Positions 1-11,881 of a stretch of 64,000 nucleotides of DNA are shown here, in pieces. Source of the DNA: Akebia trifoliata (taxonomy: Eukaryota; Streptophyta; Magnoliopsida; Ranunculales; Lardizabalaceae); NCBI GenBank assembly GCA_017979445.1, contig JADQWC010000657.1, positions 41,423 through 105,422 on the forward strand, in the 5' to 3' direction. The notes beneath the pieces were generated by a model. The model saw only the letters and a program-made list of their open reading frames with translations, was not told where the DNA came from and ran no database searches. The translations under genes were made by a program, and so were the position numbers. Position 1 is the stretch's first letter. Each line of letters starts with the position of its first letter.

Positions 1-83
1 TCCCAAATTATACTGGAATATGATAGTTCTCATTGCAATTTTTCTTCTTAACCGTGTTCCAAGTAGCACCTTAGTAGGGACAA

Positions 84-2121
84 GTGCCTTTTCATGTTTT
101 TCTATTTGATAACATTCTCTTTTCCATTACTCTTAGAGTTTGTGGATACATTTGTTTTGATCAGGACATGACCCTTCATCACACAAAATTAGATAACAAA
201 ACCATTTGGTATGTTTTCTTGGATTATTCGTCTATGTCAAAGGGGTATCACTATTATGATCCCATTTCTCATCGTGTAATTCATTATTTTGATGTCACCT
301 TTTTTGAAAATATTCCCTACTTTCGTGCTACATCTTCTTTGTAGGATTCCTTTCCTATAGTGCTACCATCTTTGATTTTCTCTCTATCTTCATCTTTGCA
401 GTTGCTCAAGGTTTACTTTCGTTGCCCTCGCCCCTCTCTAACCTTGCCAACCTCCTCCTTTGATTCAAGTATACCCTTTTCTACTCTTCCTCTTATTCTT
501 TATATTTTTGACTCTCACTTGCCTATTGCGCTTCGTAGTGGTAAATGGTAGCGTGTTACTGATCATCCTATTGCCCAATTTATTTTCTATCAGGGATTCT
601 CCCTTAATATCAAGCCTACCTTGTCGCCACTGATTTTATTCGAGATTCCTCGATTTGTATCAAAGGCGTTGTGAAATCCTAACTAAAATGGAGTCATGAT
701 TGTTGAGATGGATGCTTTGTAGAAAAATCATACCTGGGCGCTTGTTCCCCTACCCTTTGGGAAGCAGACTTTTGGTTGCAAATAGGTTTTCACTATTAAA
801 TATCTCGCGGATGGCACTATTTATCGGTACAAGGCACATCTTATTGCTAAGGGCTTTACGTAGACTCCAGGGAAAGATTTTAAGTGCTATATTTGCTCCT
901 GTAGAAAAACGCTCCACTGTTCGCCTTCTTATCTCTTTAGTTGCATGTCATTCGTGTCGTCTTTACCAACTCAATATGAAGAATGCCTTTCTAAATGGTG
1001 ATTTGACTGAGGTTATTTACATGGACCCCTCTCCTGGATTTCATTTTCATGGGGAGTATTCGGGGAAGGTTTATCATCTCCTCAAATCTCTGTATAATCT
1101 GAAGTAGTTCTCACTAGTCTGGTTTTAGGGTTTCTTTGAGGTTATTTTATCTATGGAGTTTTTCAGATATCACTCAGATAATATTTGCTTTGTTTGTCGA
1201 GGAGTTGATGGTTGTTGCACTATTTTTGTTTGTTTATGTTGATGATATTATTGTGACTAGAGATCGTGCACAGTAAATTGACAAAGTAAAGATGTTATTG
1301 GATCGTGCTTTTGAGGTTAAGGACTTGAGTCCCCTTAAGTACTTCTTGGGGGATAAAAGTGACTAGCTCTCACCGTGGTATCTTGCTATCTCAGCGCAAA
1401 TACACAATGAATTTTTTTTAGGACACTGGGATGCTTGGTTGTCATCTTGTTTTCTCTCCTTTGAATTAGAATCATCGTCTTCATATTGAATCCGATGATC
1501 TTTTATCTAATATTTGTTCTTATCAAAGACTCGTAGGCCGTCTGATTTATCTGACTAACATTAAATCAGATTTGACCTTTGTGGTTAGTGTAATCAGTCA
1601 ATTCATGCATACTCTACGCTACATGTGTCTCGTCCTAGTATTGGGCTTTTCTACTCGTCTACTGCTCAACCACAGTTGTTTTGTTTCACTGATGTTGATT
1701 ATGCTGGTTCTCTTACAAATAGGAGATTTACCCTAGTTTTTGTACTTTCCATGATAGTAACTTGATCTCATGGCAAATTAAAAAATAGAGTGTAGTTTCT
1801 CATTCTTCTGCTAAAGTTGAGTATCGGGCTATGGCCCTTGGCACTTGTGAGCTTATTTAGCTTAGATCTTTACTGTCGGAATTGGGATTTCCTTTCTTTG
1901 ATTCTTTCACTTTATTTTGTAATAACAAGCCTGCCATCATGCTTGTCTCTGGCTCAGTTCTCTATGAAAGGACCAAACATATAGAGGTTGATATTCATTT
2001 TCTCAGGTAGAAAGTTCGATCTGATGCTCTTCAAACAGTCTTTGTGACTTCTTCAGATCAACTTGCCGATATGCTTACGAAGTCTGTTGGTCCTTTTGTG
2101 ACTAATTCTCATCTTGTTTGA
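84..2121 (+). pseudogene. Copia pol remnant (integrase tail, RT, RNase H)
   Basis: Conceptual translation in shifting frames gives, in order: the post-integrase region (VFLDYSSMSKGYHYYDP, about 205-260), the linker (LPIALRSGKW, about 520-549), the RT start (EMDA...NHTW...GCK, about 702-790), the RT core (LYQLNMKNAFLNGDL at 961-1005 and YVDDIIVT at about 1236-1260), and RNase H (SSAKVEYRAMALGTCEL about 1807-1857, then KHIEVDIHFL about 1975-2005), ending ADMLTKSVG before the LTR. Several stop codons and at least one frameshift near 880-900 break it, so it cannot encode a working polyprotein. The YVDD catalytic motif itself survives. Family assignment is secure from the order and motifs. Confidence 0.88.
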
Positions 2122-2128
2122 GGGGGAA
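2120..2128 (+). other. Polypurine tract next to Copia 3' LTR
   Basis: GAGGGGGAA sits immediately before the LTR start at 2129 and just after the RNase H C-terminus. This is the standard plus-strand priming site position. Confidence 0.75.
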
Positions 2129-2340
2129 TATTGGAAATAATATTTATGTTTAATATTTTAATTTATTTTTACTTTCTATTATTTCTATGGAAGGGTGTTT
2201 ATGTCCATTCACTATTTGATTAATATATATATATATTTGTCAAGCTCTCATTATGAGACTTGACAATTACTTTTCCATAATTCTTCTCTAAGTATATTAG
2301 TATTGCCCATACAAGCACGCACATACAATTGTTCATTTTC

Positions 2341-2992
2341 TTCTTGGTTAGATATATTAGTAATTTATTCATACATATTTAAAAATAATAATAAATCTTA
2401 TAATGCATGACAATACTAATAGTTTGATTGTTAAGGAAGTGTTTTACATATTATGATGTGTGTACTTGATGTGTCACTTTTATTCGCATTTCCGTATAGT
2501 ATAGAGTTGTTTTCAAATTTCAGGCTGTCAATTCTTCCGTGTCCATATAGTGGAACATTGTTGACCTTTTTTTTTTCTTTCCACATGACGTATGTTTGTT
2601 TATTGTATTGAATGATTTATAAGTGTGTGGTTATGTTTCAATAAAAAAAATTCTCAATATTTCCATCGGTTCCACTACTTTTGCATCATTTCAATGAAAA
2701 CTGCATAAATTTCCTTATTATTCGAAATATTTCCATCTCCAAGATGAAAAAAATATATACCCAAATAAAAATTTAATACATTGTCTGATAGCATTATAAA
2801 CCATGGTATGGAGTATGTTGGCAAGATCAATAAACCTAGTCACCTGATCAAAATATTTGTTTACAATAGAAAGGGTAGCCTTTCCCACTTAAGGAATTGA
2901 ATGTTGGAGATGGGAGAAAAAATCGTTCATCTAGCTGCCAAGATTTTTTAGTGTAATATGTGTCCTTTTAAATATTTTTATTTAACACTCAG
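2341..2992 (+). other. Non-coding, probable intron of the UNC-13-like gene
   Basis: AT-rich sequence with no convincing gene. At about 2908-2952 a short reading frame (EMGEKIVHLAAKIF, then a stop) faintly recalls the segment that precedes the next exon in plant UNC-13-like proteins. It is too short and ends in a stop, so I do not call it an exon. Confidence 0.4.
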
Positions 2993-5900
2993 GGCATTCG
3001 TTATCAATTGCTTCAGGTACTAAATCAATTATGTGATGTCATTGTTGAGCCACTTAGAGATCGCATTGTGACAGGCCTCCTTCAATCATCACTGGTTTGT
3101 GTTGTTACCCTACATGTTGTAAGATTCACAGTTAGAATTTTCAATTTGATGCCAGTTTGTATGCTTTGCCAGGAGGGTTTACTTAGGGTGATATTAGATG
3201 GAGGTCCATCCCGTCACTTCGTCCCAAACGATGCTAAATTATTAGAGGAAGATCTAGAAATCTTGAAGGTGCGTTCACAGTTCTGTAGTGTACTATTGAG
3301 GATATTTCTGCCAAACTTTAGAGAACTAAATTCATTGCTTCTCATTATTCTCATTGTGTATGCAAATTTATGAAAAATGATAACAAAAGTCTTCACATTG
3401 TTCTGTTTGTGCTACAGGAATTCTTCATATCCGGTGGAGATGGGCTTCCCCAAGGGTTTGTTGAAAACCAAGTGTCGCGTGTCAGGCATATAATAAAGTT
3501 GCATGGATGTGAGGTTAGTCCTTGCACTGCCCTTTTCTTCTTAGATAGTTGAACATAACTGAAACCCATCTGACAGGCTTGTCTTAGAGGAAGTTTTAGT
3601 GATGTGGTGCCACCCCATCGATGGACTGAAAATTGCCTTGCCTTGATTCTAGTGTTGAACATCAAGAAGTATGTTTAATTTCAACACTAGCCAATTATAT
3701 ATGAGAATTTCTCAACACATTTGATCAGGCCTTTCAGTCATCCGAACTAAGGTTTAAAACCTCATCTCATTAGTTAGGAGATAAACCAGGACTGTTCAGT
3801 GAAAAAACCAAGGTCTTCTCAATTTTTGGTAAGCAATTTTTTTATTATTAGAAAGCAGTTGTGATGACCAGCTAAAGATTCAAAAATAGTAGAACCGACT
3901 CAAGACACACTATGCTGACGCTAAACCGCAGACCCGATCCCATCTAAACAAAATATCTTCGAAAATGAAATACTTAAAATTGACATAATCAAGTCTTGCA
4001 TTGACTCAAGCTTCCCTTCAAAGGATCTTTTATTACGCTCCTTCCATAACACGTACATACTGGAAAGGGAGTTGTGCTGCTGACCAATCTCTTGGAGTCC
4101 TTGAAGGAGACACCCACCCAGCCCAGGACATAAACAAGGATTGCACTGACTGGGGCAGACAACACACAATACTGAACAAATTGAGAAACTACTCCCAAGA
4201 CCTAATGCACATTGGAACAGTGAATAAGAGTGTGATCGGCCAACTCCTCATTGACCATACACGAGGCAAATATTTGGCCCCCGAAAAATTTCTTAATAAT
4301 TTGGTCCATCGTAAGAATTTTCCTTAACACTAAACACCATAAAAGGAATGCCACTTTTGACGATACCCTCAGGCCCCAAATGGACACCGCCACAAACGGA
4401 TATACACAATTGCACAAAAAAATATAGAATGACTTGATTGATAGCACACCATCTTGACTTCCAACTGAAGATCTTTCATCCTCCACACCCATCCTTAACG
4501 AAACATTGCCAATATGTGTCATCAACAATGCAACCACCTCCACTTCCTAGACATTGAAACCTCTTCTAAACCCGAAGTCCCAATGAGGAATGATACAATC
4601 AGCATACCTTTTTTTTTGCAATATTGCAAACAATTCGGAAAAGCTGATCATCAAAGAATCCCCACACCAAATGTTCTCCCAAAACTGAACATGACTTCTG
4701 CCCCCAACTCTGCACCAAAATTTTCTACGAAGAGCAGGTAAGAGTTTAAGAATCCCCTTCCACAACCTATGCCCATGAGATTATCAAGATTGCCTACTTT
4801 CCCAACCATAGCCAGGAATAAGTCGGCAAGAGAAAAATCGGGAAACATAAAAAAAAAGTAGGGGAAAAATCGAGCTAGGTTAGGGCTATGTAGTTGTTCC
4901 TACTAACTGGTGTTTCCATATTATATCATCAAGTTCCATATCAAACTAGAATGATAAATCTAGTATTCACATGTTGATATTATTTATGCATCCATGACAA
5001 GTAACCACAAATTCCCAACATATTCAAGATATTAAAAAGACCACAGTCATGAGTCTGAATTAGGATTCAATAACAAATCAGAACATCAGATCAATGTCAT
5101 TCTCATTTGTATCCTCATTATTTTACACATTATTCGTGATTTAATGATGAAGTTTGTAAAAGTCGCCTATCATTAGAAAGGTCATGATTAAATCAGTGAT
5201 GGAAAAAGTCAAGATTTAATCTCAACTTTTTCAATAAGTCAGAGACTTTGGTGACTATGCTTCCAACCTCTTATCTTCCACTCTGAATTATGCCTCAATA
5301 ACCATCCTTCAAATGCTATTCTCCTCTGCACCAAACCTCCAAAGCCACTTATCTAGAAGAGCGGGATTCATTAAACCCAACCTTCTAATCCCAAGCACCG
5401 TTGCTTCTTTGGCAAGCAAACCATCCCAACTTCTAAGCTGTCACCTTCTTTTGGATGGTCGTTGAAAATGTCCGGTACTTCACGAATTACCATTATCCCA
5501 AAAATGTGATCTATTGTTGCACTTCCTTATTGGTTCATCAGTGGCCAAGCTGATCAGTTATTGCATACTCTAATTAGCAATTGTAATTACTAATAACAAC
5601 CATAGCTAACTATGTGAAGGAAACAATTTATAAAGAAAAAATTGCGGAAAACTTCCATTTCCTGTTATGATTGACTATTTCAGTTGGTGATTTAAAATGA
5701 GTGGAGCTTTTTTGGCCCATTATTTTTGTTCCTTTTAAATATACAACAGGTCATAGATCTAGAACTTGACGAATCATTTTAAAACTCCGACAAGTCGACT
5801 TGACTTCATAGAATTTTGAGGTGAATCTATCATCTGTGTACAGACTCATGAACTTGGAAATTGACCTAGTCAGATAACTTGACCATGTTGTGTTCTATTT

Positions 5901-6626
5901 AATGTTCTTTTTTTGAATACTGCAAAGAAATGTGATTGATATTTTAAATTGATAGAAGTGTTATAATATTAAGAACTTTATTGGATTTCCTTATTCAACT
6001 CGCTAGTCATCAAGTTGACTCAACTTTATGGACATTCGAGTCAAGTTTTCAAGCTTGGAAAAATTGCAACGCTTTTTTTAAATAGCTAATATGACAATCA
6101 ATCAAGATGTGGTATTAGGGCTAATAAAATGGCTAGCCTATATTTGCACCCACCATTTCTGCTCTCTGCTCCTACTTACCTCTATGCTTTCCACCCCAAA
6201 TGTGTTTGAAGTGGGCGCAGTGAGCACGAATGGTGGGTGCAAATATCCTTGCCCCTAATAATAGGTCCAAACAATATCCCCACCAGAAATCAAAAAATGG
6301 CTCCTTGGTTTATATAAGTTATTATTCTTCACCATCTTTTTCTGGTTAGAGTTGTAGATGATGATGATGACGGCGAAATAGGATTTCTGTGGTTGACTCC
6401 AATATTTTTTATTGTTATTTTAATTTAAATATATTTTTTTACTTTTTCCCAGACTCGAGTGTTAATTGATGACCTGAAATTTGCAAGTGGTTTAGAAGTG
6501 CAAGGTAGCAGAAGCAAACTGGGCGCCGACACTCAAACTCTATTGAGAATTTTATGCCACCGAAGTGATTCAGAAGCCTCTCAGTTTCTCAAGAAACAAT
6601 ATAAAATGCCCAGATCCACTGCATAG
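2993..6626 (+). CDS. UNC-13/PATROL1-like protein, C-terminal four exons (partial)
   Basis: Four exons join in frame: 2993-3094, 3173-3268, 3418-3513 and 6453-6626 (stop TAG 6624-6626), giving 155 residues. Every junction is phase 0 with GT donors and AG acceptors. The peptide contains EPLRDRIVTGLLQSSL, then LLRVILDGGPSRHF, an acidic stretch EEDLEILKEFF, GDGLPQGFVE, and the terminal TLLRILCHRSD...FLKKQYKMP. This matches the C-terminal end (MHD2 side, DUF810) of plant UNC-13-like proteins such as PATROL1, known for tethering vesicles that deliver plasma-membrane proton pumps. The 5' part lies left of the window or beyond the Copia insertion. The last intron (3514-6452) is 2.9 kb and holds a reversed L1 fragment and a small MITE. 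All four exons are open, so the gene may be functional if the rest exists; it could also be a 3' fragment. Confidence 0.75.
3890..4860 (-). mobile_element. L1-type LINE fragment inside UNC-13-like intron
   Basis: On minus, broken frames give the region after the reverse transcriptase of plant L1 elements. First comes VQFWENIWCGD (about 4690-4650), the usual 'W-x-D-x-W-C-G' block. Then comes a zinc-binding zf-RVT domain at about 4400-4205 with KVAFLLWCLVLRKILTMDQI and a closing HTLIHCSN, followed by a WKERNKRSF motif (about 4060). It is 5'-truncated, frameshifted and antisense to its host intron. Confidence 0.75.
6116..6257. mobile_element. Small MITE with strong hairpin ends
   Basis: The 18-bp sequence at 6140-6157 is repeated as a perfect inverted copy at 6229-6246. 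The outer ends GGGC.../...CCCC are also complementary and flanked by TA on both sides, which suggests a Stowaway-like element. It lies in the last intron of the UNC-13-like gene. The class is inferred from ends and size only. Confidence 0.55.
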
Positions 6627-7100
6627 CCTCATCGAGAAAAAAATGTGTTTGTTGCAAAATGTCTGAATTATTTGAAAGTTATTTGTAACAGTTTAAAAAT
6701 TGATTCATTTTTTTTCTGTAATCTATATTATTCAAAGCCTCTTAATTATTTGTCTTTGTCCATCTTGTAGCTGTAGATTGTTATTATAATTATTTGTTAT
6801 GTGCCTACTTAGATTAGATCACAAAAAAAAAAAAAAAAAGGAAAAAATCGAGAAAGGTCTCATTCAATAGAGATCACATGTGTTCTTTTTTATGCTTCTG
6901 ATCTTTAGCCTGTACAGTTGAACACATGTAATCAGTTGTTCCAAAATTAGTATATTTCATGCAATTATGTCAATTTTAGTATGAATGAATCATGTAAGGC
7001 ATTGACATAGATGGAATACATGATTATTCGCGAATTATGGTACAATTAAGTTAGGGAATCTTATAAGTGCCGTGATAATGTGGGTTAAATTATAGATTAT
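6627..7100. other. Intergenic, 3' flank of UNC-13-like gene
   Basis: AT-rich sequence including an A-run at about 6823-6839. I see no gene. It should hold the 3' UTR and poly(A) signals of the upstream gene, but no single signal can be singled out. Confidence 0.4.
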
Positions 7101-8290
7101 AAGGCCCTGATCAGTGAAGGAAATTCTTAATTCTCATCTTCACGTCAGTGGAGAGGATAAGATAATCTGGATGATCACCGAATCTAGGCACTTTACTTCT
7201 GGAAGTGCTTGGGACTTGATTTGGCATAGAAGTACTATGCAAAGATGTTGAGAGTATTTGGAAAGCTCCTCTACCCACCAAGTTTAAACCTTTTGTAGAA
7301 AATGGGGTATTTATTTTGCCACCAGTTGTGCTCTATTGACAGGGTAAAGAGGCCCTCTCTCACTTTTTTTTTTGGTTGTAAGTTTGCTCAATCCCTTTGG
7401 CTGACCTTTGGTACATTACCATTGGAAGTTCCTTTCCAAACTCGACCATCTCATCAAATGCTATGATGGTATTATTCTCCATCTGTCGTCCCAATTAGCA
7501 ACTGTGTAGTTTTTTGGTGCCTTGGACATTGGTTTGGGATTTGTAGTTGGAAGAAACTGTCTTATATTCAATGGTGGCGATTGAGGCCTCTTTTCAATCG
7601 GTGGTTCAGTCTATTCTCAAATGCTTTGTTGAACTTCTATGTGTGCATAACTTTAAGCATTCTTCTAGTGCTACTGAGAAGGATATTCTTCATTCTTTGC
7701 AAATTCCAGTTCACCACACTCGGATAAGAAAGTTGATTCAAATCAAATGAATGCCTCCTTCAATCAATTGGATTAAACTTAATATAGCTCTCTAGGCAAC
7801 CCAGGTAGTGCATATGGGGGGGAGGGATATCTTGAGAGGAACAGTGGATCCTTCATTCAAGCTGGGTGTTGGTGGTTCGGAGTGGGCTCAAATAATTGGG
7901 CAGAATTTCGAATGCGCAGTGCTTGATACTTTGAATTTAAAAGATACAAGACTGCTAATTGAAACATATTCTATGCTATTGGTAAATGCTTTACGTGGAG
8001 GAATGATTCCTTGGCGTTTGGAAACGGGACTTCATCGAATAAAAACTTTTCTTTCTCTAATTACTTGGGAAGTGCAACATGCTTGGTGAGAGATGAATTT
8101 TACTATCAATGTGCTTGCAAATTTTTCCCTTTAATCTTCAGTCCTTTGGGTTTAACAATGTTAATAGCTTGCCAATCATTGTAAAAAAAATGTTTCTAGG
8201 GAGATCGGTCGGATCTTCCTATTGTCAGAGTTGTAAATTAAGGGCAAGGCCCTTGTAATTCTTCTACTAATACATCATTCGAGTCCTAGT
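7100..8290 (+). mobile_element. L1-type LINE 3' end (zf-RVT and RNase H), 5'-truncated
   Basis: Broken plus-strand frames give a SAWDLIWHRS segment (about 7205-7235), a zf-RVT-like region (7255-7430) and a C-terminal RNase H. The RNase H includes LGVGG (about 7863), a NFECAVLDTL strand, then MLLVNALRGGMIPWRLET (7972-8025), as in plant L1 elements with a terminal RNase H. There are many stops. The segment from 7964 onward is repeated at 17321, so this LINE marks the left edge of the tandem duplication. Confidence 0.75.
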
Positions 8291-8501
8291 AAAATATCAC
8301 ACAGAATTGTTTTTTCGGAAAATGATTAATTGGGGTTAAAACTAAGCAAATCATGGACGTTGCAGAAAGATTGGGAATTTCGACTAGCGAAAAATAAATT
8401 ACTAAAGGTCATTACAGATGGAACCCCTCATTTGGGTTTGAATAAACTAAATTGTACAAAAATGTAGAATGACATGCCTAAACAGTTCTAAAGAAGTACA
8501 C

Positions 8502-8536
<35 letters not shown>
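8502..8536. repeat. (AAT)n microsatellite
   Basis: About twelve AAT/ATA triplets lie just downstream of the RLK1 stop codon. The paralogous site at 26706-26735 is an irregular, shorter AAT/AAA stretch, so the repeat length has diverged between the two copies. Confidence 0.9.
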
Positions 8537-8538
<2 letters not shown>

Positions 8539-8555
8539 GATATGAAAAACTGAAC

Positions 8556-11500
8556 CTAAATCTTTGAATGGATTATGCCTTCATGAAACATTTTCGTAAT
8601 AATATGCAACTCTGTGAGAACGTCTTTGATTTCCATTCGGTCACCCAATGACTCTGTAGAACATAGAACTCCAATTTTGAAAATGGAAATCAAGCATTCT
8701 TGCATTTTATCTGTTGCTTTGTATCTTTGATGACTTTCAAAATCATTGGTAACTTGATTATGATCTTCTGAAAGTAAACGTGGATCTACTACTTCCATCA
8801 CTCGCCCAGTCAATGCCATTTTTGAAAACTCATGAAGGCTTAGACCATCCCTAAAAATTTCATCTGTCGGCCTCTTTCCCGTGAACATCTCCAACACAAG
8901 TATTCCATAACTGTATACATCTCCTTGCTTAGAGATCTCAGCACCCATACCATACTCTGCAATTCATGCATTGTATAATCAATTTTTTAAAAATTAACAT
9001 GTTATTGGACCAATTAAAATTACCAGATGAACTTAAAAAAGATTGATAAATACCTGGAGGAATATACCCAACAGAACCTTGTATAAGTACTGGATTGGTT
9101 TCAATTTCACTGCTCTGAGAAAGAATTTTTACCAAACCAAAGTCAGCCACGTGGGCTGTCATGTCATCGTCAAGAAGAATATTGCTTGGCTTTAGATCAC
9201 AATGAATAATTGGTGTTTGGCCATGATTATGAAGATAATCCAATGCACAAGCAATGTCAATCGTTATGCTTAGTCTCTGATGAAAGTTCGAATGCCTTCT
9301 GTTTTCACTTGGGTGCAACAAGTCTTCAAGACTCCCATTACTCATGAACTCAAAAATGAGAGCTTTGAAATCATTGCCTCTAAAGTCGACACTTGAGCAT
9401 GCAGTTATGATCTTGAGTAAATTTCGATGTCGGACTTTTCTTAAAGCTTTACACTCGTTCATAAAACTCCTCGAACCTCCTCGTACATTAAGGTTGAATA
9501 CCTTCACTGCAATAAGTCTTTCATCTGGATGAAGAACTCCTTTATACACAGAGCCAAAATTTCCAATTCCAATCAAGTTTGCTGAAGAAAATCCCTCTGT
9601 TGCTTTATGGAGTTCATTGTAGGAAACCCTTTCATACCAATCACCCAAGAAATTTTTTGAAGAAGAAGGTTTCATTCTTGGCTTTCTCCTCCAATATAGA
9701 ACAAGAATAGATGCAACCACAATAGTAAATATAATTGCACCAATTGTTACCTTGAAAGCAAGAGATATTCGTCTTTGCTTAGATTTTTGAATGAGGCATG
9801 GAGGTAACTGAAGTTTCGGTATGCCCCCACAAAGTTTACCATTTCCGAAGAGAGTAAATGCGCTTGTATTTTGAAAGACTCCCTTTATTGGTACCTCACC
9901 CTCAAGATCATTTACGGACAGATTCAATTTTTCCAAAAAGGGAAGGTTGTCAAGATCTTTAGGAATTTTTCCAGATAAGTGATTGCATGAAAGATCTACA
10001 TCTTGAATAGCCTTCAAAGCGCTAAAAGATGAGGGAATGGGTCCTTGAAAGAAATTACCTTGCAAATAAAGGTTTTCCAAGCTCAAACAACTACCAAGTG
10101 TGTTAGGAATTTCTCCAGACATATTGTTCTCAGAAAGATTTAGCAATGCAAGACTTTTCATGTTACCCACTTCCAAAGGTATTGACCCAGTAAATGAATT
10201 ATAAGCTAAATTAAGGTAAATTAACTGTGAGGATGAACCAATGACCCATTTGGGTATAGTTCCATCAAGATTATTTTTAGAAAGATCCAAAATCTGTAAA
10301 AATTTAGAATTTTCAAAATTTGAAATGATGTTTCCTACTAAGGAATTATGGGATAAATCAAGAGAAGATATTTGAGTGATGTTGGCTAAGGAATTCGGAA
10401 TATATCCTGAAAATCTATTTGCACTTAAATCTAATCCTTGCAGCTTTTGAAGCTTCCCAATTTCCTTGGGAATACTACCATCGAGAAAGTTAACACGCAT
10501 ATCCAATGTAATTAGGTTAATGAGATTCCCAATTTCAGATGGAATGATTCCGAATATTTGATTTTTTGCAAGATATAGTTCAGTGAGTTGGGTTGATAGA
10601 TTGCCTATAGAGTTAGGTAGCTTACCTCCAAAATTATTAAGACTGAATTCCAACACCTCTAGATTGGAGCAGTTGGTCAATGAATTGAGGAATTTCAAAT
10701 CATCAACTTTTCCACTTCCAAGATGATTGAAACTTATACCTAGAACTCGAACAACCTTTAGGTTTCCAACCTCAAGAGGGACATTTCCAGCAAAATTGTT
10801 ACCACTGATATCAAGCATCTCGAGTCTTGAAGCATTGAACAATGATATAGGAATGGATCCAAAAAAAAGATTTCCTCCAATAAGAAATTCATGGATATTC
10901 AGAAGATTGAGGCCTATCTCAAGTGGAAGACTCCCAATTAGCTGGTTATCTGTTATAGAAATAATTTCTAAAGAAGAAATATTGTAGAGACAGGGAGGAA
11001 ACACGCCAGACAAAAGATTTGGACCAAGTCCAAGATACTCTAGATTTTTTAGTTGGCAAAGGGAACTTGGAATACCTCCTTCTATACTATTTTCTGCTAG
11101 ATAAAGAAACTTAATAGATGAAAGATTACCAAAGGAAGTTGGAATCCAACCGGTTAGATTGTTGTTAGAAAGAGACAATCCAATGAGCTTGGATAGAGAG
11201 CCAAATTCAATGGGTATATTCCCAACAAACTTGTTTCCACCTAAACGAAGGATTCTGAGGTCAGAGCAATGGGACACATTGATTGGTATTTTGCCAACAA
11301 AAGAATTATTGGTCATATTTAATACTTGTAATCTGAACAAATGGCCAACTTCTTGGGGTATTTCGCCTTGGAAGCTGTTGTTTTCAAGATTTATGGACCT
11401 TAGGAAAGAAAGGTTCCCAATATAAGGAGTTAGGGATCCTACTAACCTTCGGGAATTGAGTTTCAATATTAACACCCTTTGATGTCGACGACTGCATGTA

Positions 11501-11706
11501 ATACCTTGCCATTCACAAAAATGGAGAGAAGAGTTCCAAGAGGTCAGAACTCCCTGAGGATCGTCAGATACAAGATCCTTGAAGGCAATCAAGGCAAGTC
11601 GATCTGTTTCATTCCCTTTTAGGATGATGCCAGATCCTATTGGTAAACCAATGGGCAAGAAAATGATGGAATACAGAAAAAAGAAACTAAATGCACTCAT
11701 CATCAT
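8556..11706 (-). CDS. LRR receptor-like kinase, class XII type, non-RD (RLK1)
   Basis: Exon 1 is 11706-9054 and exon 2 is 8956-8556, joined in phase 1 across a 97-bp GT-AG intron, giving 1,017 residues with no interruption. A hydrophobic signal peptide (about 1-24) precedes an LRR N-terminal cap with the paired Cys motif CEWQGITC, about 22 LRRs (about 75-625), one transmembrane helix (about 648-670) and a Ser/Thr kinase (about 705-1000). Kinase landmarks are GIGNFGSVYKG, IAVKVF, IIHCDLKPSN, ADFGLVK and YIPPEYG. HCD in place of HRD makes it a non-RD kinase, as in FLS2, EFR and XA21, which bind microbial ligands at the plasma membrane. The intron position just before the PPE motif is typical of this subfamily. 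I start at the first of three ATGs at 11706; an in-frame extension to 11844 lies upstream of a TATA box and lacks a signal peptide. The ligand is unknown. It appears intact and is the best candidate for a working gene here. Confidence 0.9.
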
Positions 11707-11755
11707 TATTAAAAATGTAAGCTCTCTTGTGGGTTTGCAATTGCATGGTGACTTA

Positions 11756-11763
11756 TATTTATA
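11756..11763 (-). promoter_or_regulatory. TATA box of RLK1
   Basis: TATAAATA on minus lies 50 bp upstream of the chosen ATG (11706). This predicts a short leader of about 20-25 nt and supports that start codon over the upstream in-frame one. Confidence 0.6.
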
Positions 11764-11809
11764 GACAAAAGAGTGAGTGCGCTGAAAAATGCATACATTG
11801 GAAATAAGT

Positions 11810-11881
11810 GAGGAGTCGTGATAAATCAAGGCGTTTTTGATCAAGTGCGATGAGGAGTCATGATAAATTAACGCGTTTTTG
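11810..11881 (-). repeat. 30-bp direct repeat in RLK1 proximal promoter
   Basis: Two near-identical 30-bp copies at 11810-11839 and 11852-11881 (core GAGGAGTC, GATAAAT and CGTTTTTG) are spaced 42 bp apart and start about 47 bp upstream of the TATA box. They could be duplicated regulatory sites. The pseudogene copy has lost this whole region. Confidence 0.6.

Larger units (their letters stand above)
1..2340 (+). mobile_element. Ty1/Copia retrotransposon, 3' half, degenerate
   Basis: The stretch carries integrase C-terminal, reverse transcriptase and RNase H remnants in Copia order on plus, followed by a purine-rich polypurine tract (2120-2128) and the start of a 3' LTR at 2129. The LTR begins TATTGG, one change from the usual TGTTGG. 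The 5' half lies outside the window and I could not fix the LTR's right end; 2340 is an estimate. It sits upstream of the UNC-13-like exons in the same orientation, probably inside an intron of that gene. Confidence 0.85.

Noticed and set aside
10727..11764. Plus-strand frames across RLK1 exon 1
   Set aside because: Antisense shadows of the LRR repeats.
11707..11844. In-frame 46-residue N-terminal extension of RLK1
   Set aside because: A TATA box lies inside it at 11756-11763, and the signal peptide starts only at the downstream Met triplet.
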